Shown here: positions 16,397-25,900 of the stretch, in pieces | Numbering within the stretch: position 1 is the stretch's first letter | Layout: each line of letters opens with the position of its first letter | Source of the DNA: DATARH01 sp050246595 | Lineage (GTDB): Bacteria > Pseudomonadota > Alphaproteobacteria > ATCC43930 > CGMCC-115725 | NCBI GenBank assembly: GCA_050246595.1 | Contig: JBFWVT010000059.1 | Coordinates: forward strand, 1-30,488 | Length of the DNA: 30,488 nt | Direction: 5' to 3' | The notes under the pieces: model-generated | The model's database searches: none | The model's input: only the letters and a program-made list of their open reading frames with translations | Told to the model about the DNA's origin: nothing | Translations under genes and position numbers: made by a program

Positions 16397-16471
16397 AACT
16401 AAGCAGTGCCGCTTAGCAGATGCCGCCAAAAGGCTCGATGGAGCCCGTAAAGAGATCGATGGAGGAATGCA

Positions 16472-17052
16472 ATGATATCTCTACTGAGGACCGCCTGTGT
16501 CGCCGCATTGGGAGGCCTAATGCTCGCCGGGGGGGGGTTAACGCCCCAGCTAAGGCAGCGGTGATCACCGGCACGTATGACATTACCGCGTCCGGATTTT
16601 CCCCTGCAGCACCAGTCGATCCGATTACTCTCTCAATCGAAGTGAACTTCGATACCGAGGCTGACCCACTCGTCGTTAGCGAAACTGCTACTTCAGCGAC
16701 GGGGAATATCGATTTTGATAATCCGGTCGTATTCGACTATTTTCCAACACTCGGCCAGTTGCAGATTGGAGGAGCAGGGGCTACCCTGTTCCTTGGGTTT
16801 GCAGGTTTGGATGACTTTCAGGTTACAATCCTCAATGCAACCACGAATCCAACTTTGTCATCAGCCTTCTACGCGACAGCTGCAGGTCTGACACAGTTTT
16901 CTAGCTTCACAGGCACGGTAACCTTTACTCCAGACGACGGAGGACTGGGGCCGTCTCCCGTACCAGAACCTGCCTCGCTGATGCTCCTTGCCACCGCCTT
17001 GCTCGGGGCCGGACTTGCTCGGCGTCGCAGCAACGGTAAGCAGAGGTCCTGA
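16472..17052 (+). pseudogene. PEP-CTERM exported protein, frameshifted in its signal peptide at a G9 tract
   Basis: GGAGG lies six bases before the ATG at 16472, which opens MISLLRTACVAALGGLMLAG, a signal peptide start. This frame then runs into a G9 tract and stops at a TGA shortly after. If one G is added, the frame continues as VNAPAKAAVITGTYDITASG, with a perfect A-K-A cleavage site, and runs to a C terminus VPEPASLMLLATALLGAGLA followed by RRR: the PEP motif, membrane helix and basic tail recognised by exosortase. The mature part is about 150 residues, Thr/Ala/Asp-rich and beta-strand-like. Such proteins are cell-surface or matrix proteins linked to exopolysaccharide. As given, the coding sequence is broken; phase variation, a sequencing error or true decay are all possible. 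No exosortase gene is in the window. Confidence 0.8.
16529..16537 (+). repeat. G9 homopolymer tract in the PEP-CTERM gene
   Basis: Nine consecutive G lie within the signal-peptide codons. Ten would restore a full reading frame from the ATG with a good ribosome binding site to the PEP-CTERM tail; nine break it. Confidence 0.9.
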
Positions 17053-17652
17053 CCGGACATAAGCGGCAGCTAAGAGCGCCTTTTAAACCCGGTCCGGCGG
17101 GTCGCAAGCCTCTGATTCGCTGGGAGCCGCTAGAGTTTTTATAGGCGCTCTAAATCGGATAGTAAACTCTCGTCCAGCATCCAATTAGCTGTTTCAAGGA
17201 GGCCTCGATCGGGATTCCTCCAAAAACCCGTCTGTGAAACAATTCAAGAACTCGGGTCAGTTTACAAGGAGGTCCCGCTTTGGTGCCGGTTCACAGTTAG
17301 GGGGTTTTATGTTGCGGTTGTAAAGACCGGATACCCGTACGGCATAAGTAGCCGCTGCTTCCAAGTGCAAGGTGGAGGGAAGCATCGGAGGCAGGATTTT
17401 TTGTGTTCACAAATTCGTTCTCCGTATCAAGTATTTAGAAAATTTTCCGAGGAGTGCGCGGTATAAAAAATACCTTTTGGTATTGCATTTTATGTTAGGA
17501 TCAGCATAATATTGATGATTTTATCATTATTATAAGCCGCAACCGCCTTTATTCAGCGTTTTTAATTCACAGTTCGAACATGATGAAAAAGCACGGGAAA
17601 ACACCTGCCGGTGTGTCTATAAACAAATGATGAGCAATCATCCCTTTCCTGC
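17053..17652. other. Convergent intergenic region, AT-rich in its second half
   Basis: No gene is supported. An inverted repeat agagcgcc (17073-17080) / ggcgctct (17144-17151) flanks 63 bases and is followed on the inside by similar T/A-rich words; it could be a long-loop structure or a small decayed element. From about 17400 the base composition is clearly more AT-rich than elsewhere. Confidence 0.4.
17461..17484 (-). terminator. Weak candidate terminator for the GMC oxidoreductase gene
   Basis: On the minus strand AATACC-aaaa-GGTATT forms a 6-bp stem followed by TTTT and then AT-rich bases. It lies about 170 bases past the stop of the GMC gene. The stem is AT-rich, so efficiency is doubtful. 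Confidence 0.35.
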
Positions 17653-19251
17653 TCAACCGGTTTTCAGCACCATGTCCGCCGCTTTTTCGCCGATCATGAT
17701 CGACGGCGCATTGGTGTTTCCCGATATCAACGTCGGCATGATCGAGGCATCGGCAACCCGCAATCCGCCAATGCCGTGAACCCGAAGCTCGGCATCGACA
17801 ACCGCCATCGGATCGGACCCCATCTTGCAGGTTCCGACCGGATGATAGGTCGTCTCGGCCGCCCGCTTGACCCAGTCGATAATCGCATCGTCGGTGGTTC
17901 GGTCGGCGCCCGGGGCGGCCTCGGTCAAAAGCAGAGGTGCCATCGCCGGCGCGTTCATGATCGTTCGAGCGATGCGGATCGCTGTCACGGTCAGCTCCGC
18001 ATCCGGCGGCGAGGACAGAAAGTTGAAGTTGATCGCGGGCGGCCGGCGCGGGTCGGCCGAGGCGATGTGAATGCGCCCTTTGCTCTCGGGCCGCATCGGA
18101 TGGGCATAGCAGGTGAAACCCGACTGCTTCGCAATACGCGGACCTTTCGGGCCGGGCTCGGTCAGCATCGGCACCCAGCCGAGCAGCAGATCCGGGGCCG
18201 CAAGACCTTCGCGCGACCGCACAAAAGCCCGCAGCGGCGCCCCGACGCTCGCCAGAAACCCCCTGCGGAACAGAGCGTACCGCATCGCCTGACGGACCAT
18301 GCCGAGACCGCGCGCGCGGTCGTTAAACGTGATGTCCTTCCTGCCGACCAGCCAGCGCGTCCGCGGCGCGTAGTGGTCGCGCAAATTCTCGCCCACTCCG
18401 GGCAAGGCCTGGCGCACCTCGATGCCGAGATCGCGCAGCCGCTCGGGTTGGCCGATGCCGGACAGTTCGAGCAGCTGCGGCGAGTTGATCGTGCCGCCGC
18501 ATACGACGACCTCGCGTGCAGCGGCAGCCATGCGCCGATCATTGCCGACCGAGTAGCGGATTCCGGTGCAGCTTTTGCCTTCGAGAACGACCGCCTCGGC
18601 AAGCGCGCCGGTCTCGATATGCAGGTTTTGGCGCTTGCGGATCGGGTCGAGATAGCAGCGCGCGGTGCTCATGCGGCGGCCTCTGGCGATTGTCGCCTGG
18701 CTCATCGCAATGCCTTCCTGGCTGGCCCCGTTATAGTCGGGGTTGTGCGGTATGCCGACCTGCCCCGCCGCTTTGATGATCGCCTGGAAGATCGGTTCGC
18801 CCGGCTCCGGGTTTGTGACAAGCAGCGGACCCTCGCGACCGCGATAGGCATCGTCGCCGCCGCCTTCGTAGCTCTCCATCCGCTTGAAAAAGGGCAGAAC
18901 CTCGGCATAGCTCCAACCCCGGTTGCCCATCTGTGCCCAGGTATCAAAGTCCTGCGCCTGGCCGCGCACGAAGGCCATGCCGTTGATCGCGCTTGAACCG
19001 CCGAGCAATTTGCCGCGCGGCACCGGAATGCGCCTTCCGTTGGTGTTGGCTTCGGGTTCCGACGAATAGAGCCAGTTGGCCGCCGGATTTGCGATCAGCC
19101 GGGCGGAGCCGACCGGGATAAACGACCAGGGGTGGCTCGGCGCCCCGGCTTCGAGCAGCAGCACCTTGTTGCGCGGATCGGCTGACAGCCGGTGCGCCAC
19201 GGCCGCCCCGGCGGAGCCGGCGCCGACAACGATGTAGTCGTAGGTATTCAT
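17653..19251 (-). CDS. GMC-family FAD oxidoreductase (choline / alcohol dehydrogenase-like)
   Basis: The ATG at 19251 gives 532 residues and places the dinucleotide-binding motif at the very N terminus (YDYIVVGAGSAGAAVAHRLS), as in BetA and other GMC enzymes; GGAAAG stands upstream. The open frame runs further but that part is low-complexity Arg/Pro sequence. Other family marks are PRGKLLGGSSAINGMAFVRG (GMC signature 1), GGTINSPQLLELSGIG (signature 2), and the C-terminal active-site segment AAETTYHPVGTCKMG with the catalytic His, followed by SGNTNAPSIMIGEKAADMVL. These enzymes oxidise primary alcohols or related substrates using FAD. The substrate is not clear; choline is only one possibility, since no betB or transporter is adjacent. 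Confidence 0.9.
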   Translation of the reverse strand: MNTYDYIVVGAGSAGAAVAHRLSADPRNKVLLLEAGAPSHPWSFIPVGSARLIANPAANWLYSSEPEANTNGRRIPVPRGKLLGGSSAINGMAFVRGQAQDFDTWAQMGNRGWSYAEVLPFFKRMESYEGGGDDAYRGREGPLLVTNPEPGEPIFQAIIKAAGQVGIPHNPDYNGASQEGIAMSQATIARGRRMSTARCYLDPIRKRQNLHIETGALAEAVVLEGKSCTGIRYSVGNDRRMAAAAREVVVCGGTINSPQLLELSGIGQPERLRDLGIEVRQALPGVGENLRDHYAPRTRWLVGRKDITFNDRARGLGMVRQAMRYALFRRGFLASVGAPLRAFVRSREGLAAPDLLLGWVPMLTEPGPKGPRIAKQSGFTCYAHPMRPESKGRIHIASADPRRPPAINFNFLSSPPDAELTVTAIRIARTIMNAPAMAPLLLTEAAPGADRTTDDAIIDWVKRAAETTYHPVGTCKMGSDPMAVVDAELRVHGIGGLRVADASIMPTLISGNTNAPSIMIGEKAADMVLKTG

Positions 19252-19962
19252 CCGATCGAGCTTTCCGTCCGGCGGGCCGGGCAGTCCCGATGATCGCGCC
19301 GGGCGCCGCAGGCAGTATCGCACCAGCTTCCGTCCGGGGGACCGCGAACGAGCGCGCCGCGCAGGTGCCCGCGGTGCTCCGGGCGTAACCGCAAAGGGGC
19401 ATCGGCGCGCAAGATGTCTCGCTGGCATCCGGACCATGAAATGGTGCCGTCTCGCATATGGCTTATCAACTCAAACGGGACGGGTTTTGCATCTCATCGC
19501 CTGGTATCGTTCGGGTATACGCTACGGAGACAGCACCGGGAGCGCGCGATCCCGGCCCCGGTGCGGTACGTCCGTGCCCTCGGCACCGACTGTGCGCGCG
19601 TCTCGGCGCTGCCCGCGGTGGCCCTCGCGCGCCTGGCCGACGAGGCGACGCGGCTCGCATACCCGGCCAGGGCCGGGAAGATCGTCTATTTGGCGATAAC
19701 GATCCTTCCCACCGAGCTGAACGTCACAAGCCGATTCTCGCCACAGGGTCTCCGCGCCGTGGCTGCCGCCTCCGTCCGCCGTCGTCCGCGTCGTCATGCT
19801 CATCACCCCTGTCCGCGGCTACCATCCGCATACGGGATATCTCGTTCAACCGTGGTGCGGAGGAACAGATACAGGATCAGCGGTGGCGTTATAGCGGACT
19901 TGCCACTATAAAATCAGCACCGCCAATAGTGGCGTACTCCGTTCGAGAGTCGTTGCAGGTCG
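19252..19962. other. Divergent intergenic region before the large glycosyltransferase gene
   Basis: About 700 bases without a supported gene. A plus-strand frame around 19414-19911 includes an Ala/Arg-rich run with no recognisable domain and no ribosome binding site. The last 90 bases contain overlapping inverted repeats (see the dyad at 19902-19933). Confidence 0.4.
19902..19933. promoter_or_regulatory. Dyad in the leader of the large glycosyltransferase gene
   Basis: GCCACTAT (19902-19909) and ATAGTGGC (19926-19933) are perfectly complementary around 16 bases, ending 29 bases before the ATG. An alternative pairing, ttatag (19889-19894) with ctataa (19906-19911), uses part of the same sequence, so the two structures exclude each other. 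Confidence 0.4.
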
Positions 19963-22900
19963 ATGATCGATTCTTCTCTTATTCCGAAAAACGCAGCGCA
20001 GCGGGCCGGTTTCGGGGTCAAACTCAGACTGTCGCGCAAACGGCTGAGACGTTTGTATGATGAAGCCGACCGCGCCCGTGATGCAAGAAACTGGTTGACC
20101 GCGTCACGGCTGTATCAACAAATTCTCGAAATTGACCCATTGAATGCCGCGATTCATGTCCAGCTCGGACACACTTGCAAGGAACAGGGCGACCTGACAA
20201 ACGCGGAGCGGTCATATCGCACCGCATTGCAGCTCGCGCCGGCCGATGACGACATCCATCTGCAGATCGGTCATCTCGAAAAGCTGAAGGGCAGATTTGA
20301 CGAGGCCGCACTGGCCTATCGCATGGCGGCGGAACTCAATCCGCTGAATGCAGATGCCGTCAGGGAATATGCCGCGCTCGCACCGCATTCCGATCCGCCG
20401 CCCCCGCCGCTTGCCCTGCCGCTCGCCCGATCGGAAGCGTTGGGTGGGCATGCGGATCCCGTCAGGCCGAACGGCTCGCCGCCTGACGCAACGCTTTCAA
20501 TTCCGGACATGCCGAACCGCAGTGCCGTGGCACAGGAATTACGATCCCGCGGCGATCAGGCACGCGACAACCAGCGCTGGGACGAAGCGGCCGAGGCTTA
20601 CCAGGCGTATCTTGCCGTCGTGCCGCAGGATGTCGCGATACTGGTGAAACTCGGGCACACATTGAAGGAGAGCGGCGATCTTGCGGTTGCCGAAGCGGCG
20701 TATCGCGCCGCTCTGATTTGTGATCCGGACAACCCCGAGATCCATCTATGGCTCGGGCACACATTGAAGGAGAGCGGCGATCTTGCGGCTGCCGAAGCGG
20801 CGTATCGCGCCGCTCTGACCTGTGATCCGGACGACCCCGAGATCCATCTGCAACTTGGATACGTTCTCAGATTGCGCGGGGAAACCGCAAAGGCAATAAA
20901 GGCGTATAAAGCGGCGTACCGCATCGCTCTGACTCATGGTCCAAACAACTCCGAGATCCATCTGCGGCTCGGGAGCGCATTGAAGGAGAGCGGCGATCTT
21001 GCGACCGCTGAAGCGGCGTATCGCACCGCTCTGACCTGTGATCCGGACAACTCCGAGATCCATCTATGGCTCGGGCACACATTGAAGGAGAGCGGCGATC
21101 TCGCGGCTGCCGAAGCGGCGTATCGCGCCGCTCTGATTTGTGATCCGGACGACCCCGAGATCCGTCTATGGCTCGGGCACACATTGAAGGAGAGCGGCGA
21201 TCTCGCGGCTGCCGAAGCGGCGTATCGCGCCGCTCTGACCTGTGATCCGGACGACCCCGAGATCCATCTGCAACTTGGATACGTTCTCAGATTGCGCGGG
21301 GAAACCGCAAAGGCAATAAAGGCGTATAAAGCGGCGTACCGCATCGCTCTGACTCATGGTCCAAACAACTCCGAGATCCATCTGCGGCTCGGGAGCGCAT
21401 TGAAGGAGAGCGGCGATCTTGCGACCGCTGAAGCGGCGTATCGCACCGCTCTGACCTGTGATCCGGACAACTCCGAGATCCATCTATGGCTCGGGCACAC
21501 ATTGAAGGAGAGCGGCGATCTCGCGGCTGCCGAAGCGGCGTATCGCGCCGCTCTGATTTGTGATCCGGACGACCCCGAGATCCGTCTATGGCTCGGGCAC
21601 ACATTGAAGGAGAGCGGCGATCTCGCGGCTGCCGAAGCGGCGTATCGCGCCGCTCTGACCTGTGATCCGGACGACCCCGAGATCCATCTGCAACTTGGAT
21701 ACGTTCTCAGATTGCGCGGGGAAACCGCAAAGGCAATAAAGGCGTATCGCCGCTCGTTCGAATTGTTGCCGCTGCGGACAACCTGGAGCGAACTGGTAGC
21801 ATCTGATAGGACCAGCGATCCGCTTGTCCTGCCGCCTCCGGGACGCCAGCGTGCGCCCGCGATCATGCTCGACATCTCGGATTTGCTGATTGCGTTGTGC
21901 ACCTGGGATTTCATTTCCGGAATTCAACGGGTTCAGCTTGGTCTTCTGTCCTCGCTTCTCGCGGACGCCGATGCCGCGGATTGCCAGTTCGTGGCGTGGC
22001 GGCACAAGGCGCTCTGGGTGCTGTCCAACCGACGTCTTGGCTCGCTTGTACCCACTGGGTCCGCAACCGCGCCTTCATGGCAGGAACGCAAACAGCTGAT
22101 AGGGGAGATAGAAGCTGCTTCGGTGCTGTATTCTCCGGTGGCCGGAGACGTCCTCGTCTCGACCGGGGTTATCTACTTCGAACCCGATCTGGTCGCCGAA
22201 CGCGAACGGTTAAAACGCGCGGGGGTTCGTCTCGGTGCTTATTTCCACGATTTCATCCCACTTACCCATCCCGAATTTTGTGACGGAGATCTGATCAGAA
22301 ACTTTTCCAGTACGGCCTCCGAAGCGCTCGTGCATTTGGATTTCGTCCTTACTGTATCGCAACACGTCGCTGACGAAACGAAGCGTCTTCTGAAACAGGC
22401 CGAGTATCCCGAAATACCAATTCGACCCGTGCCGCTGGCGCATATTTTCGGTGGCGAGGCATTGGCGGATGATCGATGGACCCCAAAGATCGAGGCGCTG
22501 CGCGGCCGCGATTATGTTCTCTGTGTTGGAACCCTCAGTGTTCATAAGAATCAGAGCTTTCTTGTTCAGGTGTGGCAGTTGCTCGTGCAGGAGGGCTGTA
22601 ATCCGCCCTTGCTCGTGCTCGCCGGCGCCCAGAGTTTCGGCAGCGACGAAGTACGGATAAGACTCGCCTGGAGCGACAATGTTGGAGGACGGGTCCGCAT
22701 CATCGAAAAGCCGAGCGATGAGGAACTTGCCGTTCTTTACCGGAATTGCCTTTTTACGGTTTTTCCGTCGCTGGTCGAGGGATGGGGGCTGCCGATCGGC
22801 GAAAGTCTGGTTCATGGAAAGCTCTGTGTGGCGTCGCGGCTCGCGTCGATGCCGGAGGTCGGAGGCGAATTCGCGGTTTATATCGATCCCTATAATATTC

Positions 22901-25900
22901 GAAGTTGTACCGATTTGTTGCGCGAACTGTTCGAGGACCGAACCAGGCTTACCGTTCTCGAACACCGTATCAGATCGCATTTCAAACCGCGCACTTGGCA
23001 GGAACACAGCCGGGATTTTCTGCGGGCGGTACGGCAGACCGCCGTTTCGCTTCCCGACAACCGGGATTGGTCGGTTGGAACCCTGTCCGCCGGGCAGGCA
23101 ATAGCCTTACGGACAAGACCGCGAATGGCAGAGGACGCAAGAAGCCTGCCCCCCTACGCCGCGCTGACCCAGACTCTGAGGGGCCGGGTAATGTTGGTAC
23201 GCGGCTGGCACCCCGGGGAATCCTGGGGAACATGGATGGCAGGGAGGCGGGCGCGGCTGTCTTTCCACACCGAGCTTCCTCCCGGCTCGGCAGCAAAGGT
23301 GGCGCTGCAATTTGTCGCTGCCCCATGGACCCTGGAAAATACCCTGACGATCAGGTCGGCCTGTGGTTCAACGGTTCAGCTTGCGGTCCCGGACGGTCCT
23401 CTGAACGAGAACGGATGGCCGGGAGAGGGCTACCGGGAGATGGTCGGGGCGATCGACTGCACCGTGGCCGGCGATCGGTCGATCGACCTCGTTCTGGAGC
23501 TTGGCGGTCCGTTGCGGCATCCGTGGTGGGGCGAAGAACGGGCGATCTGGGTCGGCTTGTCGCGTCTTTGCTGTATCCCGCGCGAGGCGGTGCGGACATA
23601 TGGGCATTGCTCCCACCGCTGGATCCGGCCGACAGGTCTGACGGACCCCGCCGGGCGGGCGGTTTACCCGATCGGCTTGCAATCGATGCTGGCGGCTCTG
23701 CGGACGACCGAGCTGCTCGCCTCGGGATGGGCGGCGCCCGAGGCCTGGGGCGTCTGGATGTCCGGCGGCAAGGCCCGCCTGAGGCTGATCTCGCAATTGC
23801 CTGAGGATGAACCGGTCCGGGTACTGCTGCAATTGCGCTCCGGGGCGGTTGGGACAGCAGTCACGATCGCCGCTGGCGTGGCTTCCCGAACATGGCGCCT
23901 TCCGGCTTTGGCCGCCGCTCATCCGGTTTGGCTCGACTGCCGCGTTGGCCCGGAAGGGGGTGTTCTGCTCGACATCTCAGACGCCGGCATCTCCGGCGCC
24001 ATGTCGGCCAGGGTCATGTCCGACGGGGTCATGTCCGATGGGGCCGCGCGGGGCCGCCGCATCGGCCTCGTCGGTATCGCCTATGGCCGCAGCGAGCCGA
24101 TCGAAGAGCGGCTCGCCCTCGCGGAGGCGGTGCTCTATCCGGTGGCGGAGGAACCCGATCCCGCCGATAACGCCCTGCTTGACGATATCCGCTTCACGGT
24201 CGCCGGCCACTTCAAAGGCACGTACAGTCTGGCGGCGATCAACCGCAGTCTCTCATTGGGTCTGGAGGCGGCATATCCGGGCAAGGTTCGCATCGAGCAG
24301 ATCGAGACCGACCCGGTCGACGATCTGAGCGATATACCCGATGCCGAACGCGACTCCCTTTCCACGTTCGCGGCGCGGGTGTTCGACGCGACCGGGGGGG
24401 AGGTGGTGATCGTGCAGCACTGGCCGGTGCGGCAGCCGCCCTCTTGCGATCTGCCGGTGGCGCTTTTCGCGTGGGAGGAAAGCCTCGTCCCGCTTGATCT
24501 CGTCGCGCATTTCAACCGGCATTATCGCGGGATGCTCGCGCAGACCCGCGCGGTGCAGAAGGCGCTGCTCGATTCAGGGATTGCCATCCCGGTCCATCGC
24601 GTCGGATGCGCAATCGACCTTTCGCGCTTTGCAAGGATCGGTGACAGTCGGGCCGCCACGCCGCGCCCTCCGCTCGACCGCGACCATCCTTTTGTTTTTC
24701 TGCACGTCTCGTCCTGTTTTCCGCGCAAGGGAGTTGACGTGCTGCTGACGGCTTACGGCGAGGCTTTCCGGGATGACGATCCGGTGCGTCTGGTGATCAA
24801 GACGTTTCCCAACCCGCACAATGATGTCTCGGAGCAGATCGCGCGACTGCGGATGGATGACCCGAACTTTCCGGCGATCGAGCTGATCAATCAAGATCTC
24901 GCCGACGAGCAGCTCGCGGAGCTTTACGCGCAGGCGGACGCGATGGTGCTGCCGACGCGCGGCGAGGGCTTCAACATGCCGGCCGCCGAGGCCATGGCCG
25001 CCGGGATACCGCTGATCGTCACGGGACATGGCGGGCATTTGGACTTTGTCGGTTCTGAAATCGCGCGCCTGGTCGATTATCGGTTTGCGCCGTCCCGAAG
25101 CCATGTCGCGGCAAGCGGCTCGGTCTGGATCGAACCGGACAGAAACGATCTCGTCGCGGCTCTGCGCGAGATGGTCGCGCAGGCGCGGAGAGATGCCCCG
25201 TCAGCGTACCGATCCGACAAACGGATCGAGCCGGCGCGGCAGGCCGTCGCCCCGCTCGGGGATCGCAGGGAATGGGGACGCCGGGTTGCCGCGGCGGTAT
25301 GTCGCCTGACCGTGACGCCGCTCGATCGGGTCTCGATCGGCTGGGTCTCAAGCTGGAGGATCCGGTGCGGAATTGCTGAATATTCCCGACACTTGCTGCG
25401 GCATTTCGATGATGCGGACAAGAAAATCCGGATTTTCTGCGACGAGCGCACCCGCTCCGAAGCGCTGACCCCCGGTCCCGGCAATAGAGGTGATGGAGGC
25501 GATAGAGTGCCGGCGCAAATCGCTTGGCGACAAGCCGACGGCGCAAGCATGGACGGGCTGGCTGCCGCGATCGACCAATCCGCGGTTGAGACTGTTGTCG
25601 TCCAGCATCACAACGGCTACATGTACTGGGACCATCTCGCGGGATTTCTGCGCGACCCGCGGGTACAATCGAGACCGGTGCTGGTGTTCCTGCACCACCC
25701 GCGCGACTTGTTCAACATCGATGACATTTACCGCGACGGCATCGTTGCCGCCTTGCGACTCGCCTCGCGGTTGCTGGTGCATTCGGTGTCCGACCTTAAT
25801 ATTCTTAAGGGGTTCGGGTTGGTCAACAATGTCACGCTGTTTCCGCATGGCGCGGATCGCTCGTCACTCGCCCCGCCTCCGGTAAGGAATTTTGCCGGCG

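Noticed and set aside
16420..17052. Full open frame from 16420 as the true PEP-CTERM gene
   Set aside because: Its N terminus is not a signal peptide and has no ribosome site; the proper signal peptide lies in another frame from 16472, broken at the G9 tract.
17260..17330. Possible riboswitch, because of ggtgccggttcacag near gtttacaaggaggt
   Set aside because: None of the conserved cobalamin or other riboswitch core elements could be found, and no transport or synthesis gene follows.
17776..18996. A 406-codon open frame on the plus strand opposite the GMC gene
   Set aside because: It is an antisense frame of a strong GMC coding sequence in GC-rich DNA; its sequence is His/Arg-rich with no domain.
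19414..19911. A 165-codon plus-strand frame before the giant glycosyltransferase gene
   Set aside because: No ribosome binding site, no known domain, and Arg/Ala-rich composition typical of spurious frames in GC-rich DNA.
20650..21750. Highly similar DNA repeats as a satellite or CRISPR-like feature
   Set aside because: They keep one open frame and encode TPR units throughout.
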